From the NCBI RefSeq assembly GCF_002902285.1, contig NZ_PPRU01000025.1, positions 25,685 through 89,684 on the forward strand: 64,000 nt of DNA, read 5' to 3'. This document shows positions 39,418 through 49,661 of this stretch, piece after piece (the first letter of the stretch is position 1; each line of letters starts with the position of its first letter). Below the pieces are notes generated by a model. That model was not told the origin of the DNA. It worked only from the letters and a program-made list of their open reading frames with translations, and searched no databases. The stretch comes from Staphylococcus simulans. Its GTDB lineage: Bacteria; Bacillota; Bacilli; Staphylococcales; Staphylococcaceae. Made by a program: the position numbers and the translations under genes.

Positions 39418-40575
39418 ATGTATCATCATCCATTGTTATTGACACCTGGACCAACTCCGATTCCTGAACGCATTCAACGCGTCATTCAAGAACCGATGAT
39501 TGGTCATCGCACAAAAGAATTTGAAGCAATTGCAGAAAAAGCATATAAAGGGTTAAAACCTGTATTCGGGGCTGAAAACGACGTTTTAATCTTTACTTCC
39601 AGTGGGACAAGCGCTTTAGAAGCAAGTATGGTTAATCTGTTAAATCCGAATGACCATGTGGCTGTAATTGTTTCTGGTGACTTTGGTAATCGTTATAAAC
39701 AAATCGCTCAAACATATTTTAAAAATGTACATGTCTTTGAAGTAGCTTGGGGAGCAGCAGTAGACGTTGAGGCATTTATTCAATATCTAAAAGCATTACC
39801 AGAACCTGTAACTGCCGTTTACAGTCAATATTGTGAAACATCGACTTCTGTCCTTCACCCTATTCATGAATTGGGTAAAGCGATTCACAAAAACTTCCCA
39901 GAAACATACTTTGTAGTAGACGGTGTAAGCTGTGTCGGGGCTGTAGATGTCAACTTAAAACGTGACTACATTGATGTCTTAGTGTCAGGAAGTCAAAAAG
40001 CAATCATGTTACCACCAGGCTTGGCATTTGCGGCTTATTCTGATCGTGCTAAAGCACGTTTTGCAGAAGTTAAAACACCTCGTTTTTATTTAGACTTCAA
40101 TAAATATATTGCTTCTGCTGAAAAAAATTCAACACCATTTACACCGAATGTGAGTCTGTATAAAGGTGTTGCTGCCTATGCAGATTGGATTGAAGAACAA
40201 GGCTTTAAAAACGTAATAGAACGCCATAACGTCATCAGAGATGGTTTAAGAGCTGCATTAAAAGCTTTAGACTTGCCATTACTTGTTAAAGATGAATTTG
40301 CTTCACCAACTGTAACCGCATTTGTGCCAAATTCTCCAAGCGAAGTCACAACGATTAAAAATGAATTACTAGACCGTTTCAATATCACAATTGCTGGCGG
40401 TCAAGGTAAATTAAAAGGTCAAATTCTACGTATTGGTCATTTAGGTCAAATCGATACTGCCGACATTTTACAATGCATCAGCGCATTAGAAATTGTACTT
40501 TCAGAAATACGTCATCAAACATATATCGGCAAAGGTACTACAGCATATTTAGAGGTGGTAAAAGCTTATGTATAA
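39418..40575 (+). CDS. Class V aminotransferase paired with SerA
   Basis: PLP-dependent aminotransferase, 385 residues. It resembles the alanine-glyoxylate/serine-pyruvate group and the protein long mislabelled as 'soluble hydrogenase 42 kDa subunit'. Motifs: [13 protein letters not shown] (~7-19), [36 protein letters not shown], and the PLP lysine in [16 protein letters not shown] (~200). The ATG follows AGGGGGAAAT. It overlaps serA by 8 bases, so the two are co-translated. No serC is seen here. I infer it supplies the transamination step of serine synthesis, or links serine/glycine to pyruvate/glyoxylate; biochemical assignment is open. Confidence 0.88.
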   Translation: MYHHPLLLTPGPTPIPERIQRVIQEPMIGHRTKEFEAIAEKAYKGLKPVFGAENDVLIFTSSGTSALEASMVNLLNPNDHVAVIVSGDFGNRYKQIAQTYFKNVHVFEVAWGAAVDVEAFIQYLKALPEPVTAVYSQYCETSTSVLHPIHELGKAIHKNFPETYFVVDGVSCVGAVDVNLKRDYIDVLVSGSQKAIMLPPGLAFAAYSDRAKARFAEVKTPRFYLDFNKYIASAEKNSTPFTPNVSLYKGVAAYADWIEEQGFKNVIERHNVIRDGLRAALKALDLPLLVKDEFASPTVTAFVPNSPSEVTTIKNELLDRFNITIAGGQGKLKGQILRIGHLGQIDTADILQCISALEIVLSEIRHQTYIGKGTTAYLEVVKAYV

Positions 40576-42160
40576 AATTTTAGTATCAGATCCCATCGCT
40601 AAAGATGGTTTACAAACTTTATTAGACGATCCAGATTTCGAAGTAGATATTGATACAGGACTTTCTCCTGATGAACTAATAGAAAAAATTAAAGCATATG
40701 ACGGTTTAATCATACGAAGCCAGACACAGGTAACACCTGAAGTCATTGAAGCTGCTGAAAATTTAAAAATCATTGCACGTGCAGGTGTCGGTGTCGATAA
40801 CATTGATAGAGACGCAGCTACAAAGCATGGTGTATTAGTGATTAATGCCCCTGATGGTAATACTATTTCAGCAACAGAACATTCAATGGCAATGATACTT
40901 GCGATGGCGCGTCAAATACCTGAAGCCAACCAATCATTAAAAGAAGGTAAATGGAATCGTTCTCAATTTAAGGGTACAGAGTTGTATCATAAAACACTTG
41001 GTATCATCGGTACAGGACGTATTGGTCTAGGTGTCGCTAAACGTGCGAAAAGTTTTGGTATGAAAATTATCGCATTTGATCCTTACTTAACTGCTGAAAA
41101 AGCAAAAGAAATAGATATCGAGCGTGCCTCAGTTGATGAAATTGCACAACGTGCTGATTTTGTAACAGTCCATACCCCACTGACACCTAAAACGAAAGGT
41201 TTAATCAATGCTGATTTCTTTGCTCAAGCAAAACCTAATTTACAAATCATCAACGTTGCACGTGGCGGTATTATTGATGAACAAGCTTTAGTTGATGCTT
41301 TAGATAAAGGTTTAATTGCACGTGCTGCTATTGACGTATTTGAACATGAACCTGCAACTGATTCACCTTTAACTAAACACGATAAAATTGTTGTAACACC
41401 GCACTTAGGTGCTTCAACAGTTGAAGCTCAAGAAAAAGTGGCCGTCTCTGTTTCAAATGAAATAGAAGAATTCTTCCACACAGGTAATGTCCGACATGCG
41501 GTCAATGCACCAAAAATGATTTTTGGCGAAGAAGATAATGAGTTACAAGAATACTTGAACTTATGTGATATGGTCGGCAAAGTATGTATCCAATTATTAG
41601 GTAAAGCACCACGTGAATTGAAAATTAAATTCAGCGGTGAATTAGTTAAAGAAGATACAAATATTTTAACACGTACGATTGCTAAAGGAATTTTATCTCA
41701 AGATCTAGCTGAACGTGTAAACTTGGTTAATGCCCTCTTCTTATTAAATGAACAAAACGTTGTTTATAATGTGGAAAAAGATGCGAAATCACGTTCATTC
41801 AACAACTATATTGAATTAACAATGATTAACCGTGATCGTAAAGTAACAGTCGGTGCCACTGTCTTAAACGGCTATGGTCCACGTATCGTTCAAATCAATG
41901 ACTACCCTGTTGATTTCAAACCAGAAAAATATCAATTAGTCATTCATCACCAAGACCGTCCAGGTATCGTAGGACGCACTGGACAAATTTTAGGTGAATA
42001 TGATATCAACATCGCTTCTATGCACTTAGGACGTACTACACAAGGCGGTAATGCGATGATGATTATCTCAGTCGATATGCCTGTTTCTGACGAAGTTATC
42101 GCTGCATTACATCAAATCGATGGATTTGAATCTATTCAATTTGTAGACTTAAATAAATAA
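40568..42160 (+). CDS. serA: D-3-phosphoglycerate dehydrogenase
   Basis: First step of serine synthesis: oxidation of 3-phosphoglycerate to phosphohydroxypyruvate. 530 residues, the long form. It has a substrate-binding domain with RSQTQVT and [11 protein letters not shown] (~75-85), an NAD-binding Rossmann core ([17 protein letters not shown], ~145), the catalytic arginine in [13 protein letters not shown] (~234), the glutamate in DVFEHEP (~263) and the histidine in [10 protein letters not shown] (~282). An allosteric substrate-binding domain (~315-450) and a C-terminal ACT domain ([21 protein letters not shown], ~455-530), the usual site of serine inhibition, follow. Start overlaps the aminotransferase gene. 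Confidence 0.96.
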   Translation: MYKILVSDPIAKDGLQTLLDDPDFEVDIDTGLSPDELIEKIKAYDGLIIRSQTQVTPEVIEAAENLKIIARAGVGVDNIDRDAATKHGVLVINAPDGNTISATEHSMAMILAMARQIPEANQSLKEGKWNRSQFKGTELYHKTLGIIGTGRIGLGVAKRAKSFGMKIIAFDPYLTAEKAKEIDIERASVDEIAQRADFVTVHTPLTPKTKGLINADFFAQAKPNLQIINVARGGIIDEQALVDALDKGLIARAAIDVFEHEPATDSPLTKHDKIVVTPHLGASTVEAQEKVAVSVSNEIEEFFHTGNVRHAVNAPKMIFGEEDNELQEYLNLCDMVGKVCIQLLGKAPRELKIKFSGELVKEDTNILTRTIAKGILSQDLAERVNLVNALFLLNEQNVVYNVEKDAKSRSFNNYIELTMINRDRKVTVGATVLNGYGPRIVQINDYPVDFKPEKYQLVIHHQDRPGIVGRTGQILGEYDINIASMHLGRTTQGGNAMMIISVDMPVSDEVIAALHQIDGFESIQFVDLNK

Positions 42161-42167
42161 TAATCAC

Positions 42168-42214
42168 AAAAATACCGGCAAACTGGAAATAATATCCAAG
42201 TTTGCCGGTTTTTC
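42168..42214. terminator. Bidirectional terminator
   Basis: Arms CCGGCAAACT and AGTTTGCCGG with T-rich/A-rich flanks on both sides, between convergent serA and the HAD gene. Confidence 0.87.
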
Positions 42215-42215
42215 A

Positions 42216-43337
42216 TTACAATAAAATTGAACGAATATCTAATACATTATCCACAATATAATCTGCGTGATATGATTCTAATTCTTCTTTCGCTTTTTTA
42301 CCTTTTAAACCGGTTAAAGTACCGATAAACGTTGCACCTGTCTTTTGTGCACTGAATAAATCTGCAAGAGAGTCACCGACTATGTATATCTCTTCTCCAG
42401 CAAATACCTGTTCTTGTTGTTCGGCGTAATTTTGATAATCCGCTTCATTATTACCGTTATATGCGGCAACATAACAAAACGGGTTCGGTTTACCTAATGG
42501 TTTAAGTTCAGGGAACATTTCTTCTGCCTTTAACACTTCACTCGCTGATACAATGTGTGACTCATCAAAGTATTTTAAAAAGCCTTTATCTTCAAATGGC
42601 ACTAACGTTTCCGTTCTTGGTCGACCTGTCGCAACTGCGAGCGTATAGCCAGCTGCTTTTAAGTCACTTAATAATGTTTTGAGTTGATCCGCTTCAGCCA
42701 ATTCTTCTTCATGATAAATATAACCTGTTTTAAAATCGCTTCTCGGTATTTTTTCTTCAACTTTTCGATATAAACGATGACCCAAATACCATTCTTGGAA
42801 TACTTCTTGTGCAATTTCCCATAAGGGACTGCGGATTTCAAATAACTCAGTATGTTTTGTATCAAGTTGTTCTGCCGCATAGTTGCGTAAATCACGGTAA
42901 ATTTTTGTTTTACCTGATTCTGCGTTTTCGATAAAGTAAAGCGGCTTCATAAAGTCAACTTGTTGACGACCGACCAAGTCTCCTACTTCTTGAATGGTCA
43001 CATCTGTAAAAGGATGTGCTGTTAAAAAGGCTTCCCTGTCCTCTTTCGATAACGTTTTGAGTAAATCTATCAAATGAATGGATAACACAATAAACAACAT
43101 ATCCCAGTTGGAGTTCAAACCACGAGATTTCATCGCATTTAAAATGTTATCTTGATCAAAAACAACTTGGCGAATCAAGTTGATTTCGCTGTCATTAATA
43201 GAATTAAATGTCACAGTCGGCATTAATTTTAAAAAGTGCTGACTCATCAGCATTTCGTATACCGTTAATGCTGAAACATCAAAACATCTTTCTTCACTTA
43301 AAAATACACCATCAACATCAAATAATACTGCTTTCAT
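42216..43337 (-). CDS. HAD-superfamily hydrolase
   Basis: 373 residues from the ATG at 43337 (MKAVLFDVDGVFLSEER). It has the four HAD motifs: I in LFDVDGVFLS (nucleophile Asp ~7), II in VATGRPRTET (Thr), III around KPLGKPNPFCY (Lys), and IV in YIVGDSLADLFSA. The cap region between I and II is long (~220 residues, helical), larger than in ordinary phosphatases, so a specialised substrate is likely but unknown. AGGTGGAGA precedes the ATG; a longer start 15 codons upstream was rejected. Convergent with serA but not part of its operon, so a SerB-like role is only a guess. Confidence 0.82.
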   Translation of the reverse strand: MKAVLFDVDGVFLSEERCFDVSALTVYEMLMSQHFLKLMPTVTFNSINDSEINLIRQVVFDQDNILNAMKSRGLNSNWDMLFIVLSIHLIDLLKTLSKEDREAFLTAHPFTDVTIQEVGDLVGRQQVDFMKPLYFIENAESGKTKIYRDLRNYAAEQLDTKHTELFEIRSPLWEIAQEVFQEWYLGHRLYRKVEEKIPRSDFKTGYIYHEEELAEADQLKTLLSDLKAAGYTLAVATGRPRTETLVPFEDKGFLKYFDESHIVSASEVLKAEEMFPELKPLGKPNPFCYVAAYNGNNEADYQNYAEQQEQVFAGEEIYIVGDSLADLFSAQKTGATFIGTLTGLKGKKAKEELESYHADYIVDNVLDIRSILL

Positions 43338-43394
43338 TTCTCCACCTACTTCGGAAAATTCAGAATAATTAATATTATACAAAGTTATACATAA

Positions 43395-43440
43395 ATAAGC
43401 AATAGAACGGAGACAACTCTTCTTAAAGCGTCTCCGTTCT
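43395..43440 (-). terminator. Terminator of the PTS gene
   Basis: Minus-strand arms AGAACGGAGAC and GTCTCCGTTCT followed by ATTGCTTATTT, 7 bases after the PTS gene stop. Confidence 0.75.
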
Positions 43441-43447
43441 TATGACT

Positions 43448-44914
43448 TTATTCTGATTCTAATTGTCTTTCTACTTCATCTGCGACTTGTTGAACCTGTG
43501 TACCGATAATGACTTGAACATTATGTTGGCCGCTTGTTGTTACACCCGCAGCACCGGATTGTTTAATTTGCGCTTTATCGATTTGATCAATATTTGCTAC
43601 TTCTAAACGTAAACGTGTAGCACAGTTCGTTAGTGAAGTAATATTTTCTTTACCACCTAATCCAGAAATAATTTGTGTAGACATTGCGCTATATTTGCCA
43701 CCTTTGCCCGTCTCACTTGAAACACCTTCTTCATCCACAGGGTCAGCAATCTTTTCATCTCCACGACCAGGAGTATTTAAATTAAAGACTGAAATAGCCA
43801 CTCTGAACACTACATAATAAATTACAAAGAAGACAACACCCTGTACCATCAACATCCATGGATGATTAGAAACCGGATTGATTAATGATAATAAGAAGTC
43901 AATCAGTCCTGCACTAAATGAGAAACCTGCAGTCCAATGGAAAAGTGCAGCGATGAATAAAGAAAAACCTGTTAACAATGCATGAATTACAAATAATACT
44001 GGAGCTGCAAACATAAATGCGAATTCGATCGGTTCAGTTACACCTACAAAGAAGGCTGAAATCGAACCAGCGAGCATTAAACCAGCAACACGTTTCTTTT
44101 GTTTAGAATCCGCTGTTTGATACATAGCAAGAGCAGCTGCTGGCACACCAAACATCATCACTGGGAAGAATCCAGCCATATATCTGCCTGTGATACCTTT
44201 AACCGCACCTTCTCCTGTTTGGAATTTCGCAATATCATTAATACCTGCTAAATCAAACCAGAATACTGAATTTAATGCGTGGTGTAATCCAGTTGGAATT
44301 AATAAACGGTTGAAAAATCCGTACAGGAATGCACCGAATGCGCCGAAATCCATAATCCATTTACCAAATGAAATAATACCACTATACACGAATGGCCATA
44401 CAAATAATAAAATAATCGTCAAAATAACCGATAAGAATGCTGTCATAATAGGTACTAAACGCTTACCACTAAAGAATGACAAAGCAGTCGGTAATTCGGT
44501 CCCACTGAATTTGTTGTAACAAAATGCCGCAATTAAACCGATAATTAAGCCGATAAATACATTTTGGTTATTCATAGCGGTAAAACCGATGTTTAAGCTA
44601 TCTTCTTTTACACTTAAAATTTTTGCTAAAGTTTCTGTTTTTAATACTGACGTCACAACAAAGTAACCAACAACTGCCGCAAGTGCCACAGAACCATCGT
44701 TCTTTTTGGCCATACCTAGTGCCACACCAATCGCGAAAAGTAAGCCGAGTTGTTCTAAAACTGCGATACCGCTTTGGAAAATAAATTCAGCTAAAGTTGG
44801 TGTAACCTCTAAAGCCTTTAATAAATTTCCAATACCAATAATAATAGCTGCTGCTGGTAAGACGGCAACGGGAAGCATTAATGAGCGTCCAAGACGTTGT
44901 AAAAAGTTATACAT
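43448..44914 (-). CDS. nagE: PTS sugar permease EIICB, probably N-acetylglucosamine-specific
   Basis: Membrane component of the phosphotransferase system that imports and phosphorylates a hexose. 488 residues: an EIIC domain (~1-370) with about ten membrane segments and the conserved HHALNSVFW and GVTEPIEF motifs, then a linker, then EIIB (~400-488) with the phosphorylated cysteine in LTNCATRLRLEV. No EIIA domain is fused, so a separate EIIA (Crr type) must donate phosphate. Length and neighbours fit the gene called nagE or ptaA in S. aureus; glucose is the alternative substrate. Start ATG with AAGGATGA. Confidence 0.85.
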   Translation of the reverse strand: MYNFLQRLGRSLMLPVAVLPAAAIIIGIGNLLKALEVTPTLAEFIFQSGIAVLEQLGLLFAIGVALGMAKKNDGSVALAAVVGYFVVTSVLKTETLAKILSVKEDSLNIGFTAMNNQNVFIGLIIGLIAAFCYNKFSGTELPTALSFFSGKRLVPIMTAFLSVILTIILLFVWPFVYSGIISFGKWIMDFGAFGAFLYGFFNRLLIPTGLHHALNSVFWFDLAGINDIAKFQTGEGAVKGITGRYMAGFFPVMMFGVPAAALAMYQTADSKQKKRVAGLMLAGSISAFFVGVTEPIEFAFMFAAPVLFVIHALLTGFSLFIAALFHWTAGFSFSAGLIDFLLSLINPVSNHPWMLMVQGVVFFVIYYVVFRVAISVFNLNTPGRGDEKIADPVDEEGVSSETGKGGKYSAMSTQIISGLGGKENITSLTNCATRLRLEVANIDQIDKAQIKQSGAAGVTTSGQHNVQVIIGTQVQQVADEVERQLESE

Positions 44915-44956
44915 TGTTCATCCTTCTCTCTCTATATAAAATGATTGAAAACACAT

Positions 44957-45011
44957 AAAAATAAAGTCAGATGCGGTGAAGGAGCTGCGTTCTCTACCAT
45001 CATCTGACTTT
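44957..45011 (-). terminator. Terminator of the acyltransferase gene
   Basis: Minus-strand arms AAAGTCAGATG and CATCTGACTTT with a long loop followed by ATTTTTA. Confidence 0.78.
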
Positions 45012-45023
45012 GATGTCATGTTA

Positions 45024-45635
45024 TTATTTAGGTAACTGTTTTAATTCTTGTTGTAAGGCTCTTGTACGTTTAGTTAATTCTTGTGTAATATAGTCCACTT
45101 TTTCATGACGTTTTTTTAAATGGTCTGGTAAAGCGTTCGTATCAATCGGTTCACCGAAAATAATTTTAGCTTTGCCTGTTACTAGACCAATAATTTTATC
45201 TGGACCTTCATAAGCTGCAGGTACAATAGGTACTTTTGCCATCATAGCAATCGTAGCTGCACCACGTTTTAATGGTGTTTCTTCAGAAGTACGATGTCCT
45301 GCTGGGAACATACCGATTGTTTTATTTTTCTTCAATAAATTCACAGGTGTTTTAATAGTACTTGGTCCCGGATTTTCACGATCCACTGGAAAAGCATTTA
45401 ATGATTTTAAGAAGTTGCCGAAAGCCGGGTTATAAAATAACTCTTTCTTAGCCATATAATGGATTTGATTTGGGTAAAGTGCCATACCAAGCATAATCAC
45501 TTCGTTATAACTTTCATGGTTGCAAGTGACCACATAACGATTTAGTTGCGGTACATTTTCTCGTCCATAAACTTTAAGCGATTTACTTAGTTTGACAATA
45601 ATCCAATATAAAATACTGCTGATAAATTTATACAT
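45024..45635 (-). CDS. 1-acyl-sn-glycerol-3-phosphate acyltransferase-like protein (PlsC family)
   Basis: 203-residue membrane-associated acyltransferase with an N-terminal hydrophobic segment (~1-20). The usual HX4D motif reads NHESYNE here (His40, Glu45), and the usual FPEGTR reads FPAGHR (110-115), so both signature blocks are recognisable but altered. IVPAAYEG (~139) fits block III or IV. Such changes suggest a divergent substrate; it may not be the main PlsC of the cell. ATG with AGGTGAC. Monocistronic between its terminator and the divergent htrA gene. Confidence 0.8.
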   Translation of the reverse strand: MYKFISSILYWIIVKLSKSLKVYGRENVPQLNRYVVTCNHESYNEVIMLGMALYPNQIHYMAKKELFYNPAFGNFLKSLNAFPVDRENPGPSTIKTPVNLLKKNKTIGMFPAGHRTSEETPLKRGAATIAMMAKVPIVPAAYEGPDKIIGLVTGKAKIIFGEPIDTNALPDHLKKRHEKVDYITQELTKRTRALQQELKQLPK

Positions 45636-45820
45636 TCTGTCACCTACTAAATTGTTTATTTAACTATACAAATTCTATCACTTCCGCCCCTTGGCAACAA
45701 GCCTATTTCAAGCTTCTATTGATTCTGTCATCATCTTATAAAGTTTGTCATAGCAAAATAGTAGAAATTATGTACTAAACATATGATAATAATAAAAAGA
45801 AACATATTGGGAGGAATTCA

Positions 45821-46990
45821 ATGACTGAATACTATAACGAAAATTATCAACCGCCTAAGCGTTCGTTCCCATGGTTACGTGTGATTCTCATCGCTTTACT
45901 TTCGGGAATCGTCGGCGCTTTAATTGTCTTCGGTGCCACAAAATTGATGAATTCATCAAATGACGGTGCGACTGTACAAGAAGCCTCAAATAGTAAAGGC
46001 GGCAATGTCTTAGACGGTAAAAGTTCAAAGTATAAATCTGTTAATCAAATGATCAATGATGTCTCACCTTCTATTGTTGGTGTAATCAATATGCAGAAAG
46101 CACAAAGCTTAGAAGATTTCTTCAATGGCTCTGCTGGTAAATCACAAGAAGCGGGTATCGGTTCTGGTGTAATTTATCAAAAATCCGGTGACAGTGCGTA
46201 TATCGTTACTAACAATCATGTGGTGGATGGTGCAAGTGAAATCAAAGTTCAATTACATGATACAAAAAAAGTCGATGCTAAATTAGTCGGCAAAGATGCA
46301 TTAACTGATATCGCGGTATTAAAAATCGAAAATGCACCGGGCACTAAAGCTATCCAATTCGCAAACTCATCAAAAGTTAAAACAGGAGACAGCGTTTTTG
46401 CGATTGGTAACCCATTAGGATTAGAATTTGCGAATACTGTGACATCAGGTATCATTTCTGCAAATGAACGTACGATTGAAACACAAACATCTGCCGGTAA
46501 TAATAAAGTGTCAGTGCTACAAACCGATGCAGCAATCAACCCTGGTAACTCAGGCGGTGCTTTAGTCAATTTAGATGGCGATCTTGTCGGCATCAACTCT
46601 ATGAAAATTTCTATGGCACAAGTTGAAGGTATCGGATTTGCGATTCCAAGTAATGAAGTGAAAATTACAATCGAACAACTTGTAAAACATGGTAAAGTCG
46701 AACGCCCTTCTATTGGTATCGGTACAATCAACATGAGCGACATTCCTGAACGTTATAAACGTGAATTAGATACTGATCGTAATGATGGTGTCTATGTGGC
46801 GAAAGCTTCAGGCAGCAGCGAACTTAAAGAAGGAGACATTATCATCGAAGCAGATGGTAAAGCAATTAAAGATGATAGTGATTTAAGATCTTACTTATAT
46901 GAAAATAAAAAGCCTGACGATACATTGAAAGTTAAAGTTATCCGTGATGGCAAGAAACAAGATCTAGATGTACGTCTAGGTAAAAAATAA
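45821..46990 (+). CDS. htrA: HtrA-like serine protease
   Basis: Membrane-anchored quality-control protease of the cell surface. 389 residues: a short cytoplasmic head, one transmembrane segment (~20-45), a trypsin-like domain with the triad His133 (VTNNHVVDG), Asp163 (ALTDIAVLKI) and Ser244 (NPGNSGGALV), and one PDZ domain (~290-385, with GDIIIEADGKAIKDDSDL). The single span and single PDZ match the Gram-positive HtrA/DegP type. GGGAGGAA precedes the ATG. Monocistronic, convergent with tyrS through a shared terminator. Confidence 0.95.
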   Translation: MTEYYNENYQPPKRSFPWLRVILIALLSGIVGALIVFGATKLMNSSNDGATVQEASNSKGGNVLDGKSSKYKSVNQMINDVSPSIVGVINMQKAQSLEDFFNGSAGKSQEAGIGSGVIYQKSGDSAYIVTNNHVVDGASEIKVQLHDTKKVDAKLVGKDALTDIAVLKIENAPGTKAIQFANSSKVKTGDSVFAIGNPLGLEFANTVTSGIISANERTIETQTSAGNNKVSVLQTDAAINPGNSGGALVNLDGDLVGINSMKISMAQVEGIGFAIPSNEVKITIEQLVKHGKVERPSIGIGTINMSDIPERYKRELDTDRNDGVYVAKASGSSELKEGDIIIEADGKAIKDDSDLRSYLYENKKPDDTLKVKVIRDGKKQDLDVRLGKK

Positions 46991-47008
46991 TCGTTTGAAC
47001 ATATATTA

Positions 47009-47046
47009 AAACGCTTGAAGCAGGACATTCCTCTTCAAGCGTTTTA
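47009..47046. terminator. Bidirectional terminator
   Basis: Arms AAAACGCTTGAAG and CTTCAAGCGTTTT around a 12-base loop, between convergent htrA and tyrS. Confidence 0.87.
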
Positions 47047-47077
47047 TTTGTTTATATTCATTTCTGAAATAATAATA

Positions 47078-48376
<1,299 letters not shown>

Positions 48377-48391
48377 TTAGAAATTTGGAAA

Positions 48392-48621
48392 ATAAAAAAA
48401 CCCTTACAGAAAAATTCTGTAAGGGCGCATCTATTGCACGGTACCACCATACTTAAAAAGGTTACTTTCATTAATGATACGTTCATTAAGTCAAACGTTG
48501 GATACTTTTTATTAAGGCAACAGGTGTATTCACTGATTTGTTGTTACTGGTTCGCAGCATCCACCAGTTCTCTGAAAACAATCAAATGAGTTACTTTTCC
48601 TTATCCAAAACATATTAATTT
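48392..48621 (-). promoter_or_regulatory. Tyrosine T-box leader of tyrS with its terminator
   Basis: Transcription-attenuation riboswitch read on the minus strand. Stem I contains the AGAGA and GCTGGTGG-like blocks (around 48550-48575) and the specifier segment GAATACACC, in which UAC (48526-48528) is a tyrosine codon. The T-box itself reads TGGTGGTACCGTGCA (48435-48449), which pairs with the tRNA acceptor end. A perfect terminator stem follows (arms CCCTTACAGA / TCTGTAAGGG, 48401-48425) with a seven-T run (48394-48400). The antiterminator would form from the T-box and the terminator's 5' arm. Established mechanism for this class. Confidence 0.93.
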
Positions 48622-48627
48622 GTATTC

Positions 48628-48656
48628 ATTATAATCAACTGTTTTTTAAAAGTCAA
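48628..48656 (-). promoter_or_regulatory. Promoter of tyrS
   Basis: Minus strand TTGACT (48651-48656), 17-base spacer, TATAAT (48628-48633), placing the start near 48621 at the head of the T-box. Confidence 0.75.
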
Positions 48657-48703
48657 CTTGAATTCAATTATGCTATACTATGTTTAATTAACGGAGGCGA
48701 AAC

Positions 48704-49609
48704 ATGAAACCATTCAAACTTAATGCACCCTTAGCTTCTACCCCGCTTCGTATCTTTGAACTATGGTATAAGCGGATTAAATATTCTTTTGTTTGGCTGT
48801 TCATCATTATTTTGCTGACTTTGAGTTTAGCAACCGGTTTATTAGTCGGTTTCTTTATGAGTATGACAGCGCAGTCAGAAAATATTACAGATACAGAATT
48901 ACGTGAGGCTGTACTGAATGTACCTGGTGATGAACAAGTCAATTATGCTAAAAAAGATTTCTTATCACAATATGATGAATCACAAAACCCATTGTTAGTT
49001 GGACCGAAAAGCGTGAATGCTTTAATACCTAAAGCTTTAATTGCTTCTGAAGATTCACTGTATTATAAACATGATGGAATCTTACCTAAGGCATTACTGA
49101 GAGCTATTTATCAAGATATATTTGAAACAGAGGTCTCTTCAGGCGGTAGTACCATTACCCAACAAGTGATTAAGAATCAGGTGTTGAATAATGATAAGAC
49201 CTATAACCGTAAAGCAAATGAAATTGTATTGGCACTCAAACTTGAACGGATTATGACTAAAGAAGAAATCTTATATACGTATTTGAACATCGTTCCTTTT
49301 GGACGTGATTATAATGGCGACAACATTACAGGTATTGGATCCGCTTCATTTAGTTTATTCGGGAAACCGCCAAGTGATGTGAATTTGCCGGAAGCGGCTT
49401 ATCTTGTCGGATTAGTTCAAAGTCCTTATTATTACACACCTTATGAAGCAGACGGCACACTTAAACCTAAAGATGAACTCGAAATCGGCTTACAGCGCCA
49501 ACATTATGTACTATGGCGTATGAGAGTAGAAGGATTGATTTCTGAATCTACGTATGAAAAAGCAGAAAAATATAATATAGAAGCACATTTAATGACAAAA
49601 AGACCCTGA
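48704..49609 (+). CDS. sgtA: Monofunctional peptidoglycan glycosyltransferase (GT51)
   Basis: Polymerises lipid II into glycan strands outside the membrane. 301 residues: a cytoplasmic head, one transmembrane anchor (~27-55), and a GT51 domain with catalytic glutamate in ASEDSLYYKHDGI (~112), GGSTITQQVIKNQVL (~148), RKANEIVLALKLE with a second glutamate (~172) and the YLNIVPFG motif. There is no transpeptidase domain. Length and position next to tyrS match the S. aureus protein SgtA rather than the shorter Mgt/SgtB. Site ACGGAGG. A TG-C-TATACT extended -10 lies at 48671-48679. Confidence 0.87.
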   Translation: MKPFKLNAPLASTPLRIFELWYKRIKYSFVWLFIIILLTLSLATGLLVGFFMSMTAQSENITDTELREAVLNVPGDEQVNYAKKDFLSQYDESQNPLLVGPKSVNALIPKALIASEDSLYYKHDGILPKALLRAIYQDIFETEVSSGGSTITQQVIKNQVLNNDKTYNRKANEIVLALKLERIMTKEEILYTYLNIVPFGRDYNGDNITGIGSASFSLFGKPPSDVNLPEAAYLVGLVQSPYYYTPYEADGTLKPKDELEIGLQRQHYVLWRMRVEGLISESTYEKAEKYNIEAHLMTKRP

Positions 49610-49643
49610 AGTCATGAGTAATATACTCACACTTCAGGGCCTG
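49598..49643 (-). terminator. Terminator of fhs
   Basis: Minus-strand arms CCCTGAAGT...TGAGTA and TACTCA...ACTTCAGGG followed by TCTTTTTG. It overlaps the stop codon of the convergent glycosyltransferase gene. Confidence 0.85.
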
Positions 49644-49661
49644 TTTTAGTTATAGCTTAAA

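Noticed and set aside
40568..43337. HAD hydrolase as SerB completing the serine pathway
   Set aside because: It is convergent with serA, has its own terminator and a very large cap domain; nothing in the sequence ties it to phosphoserine.
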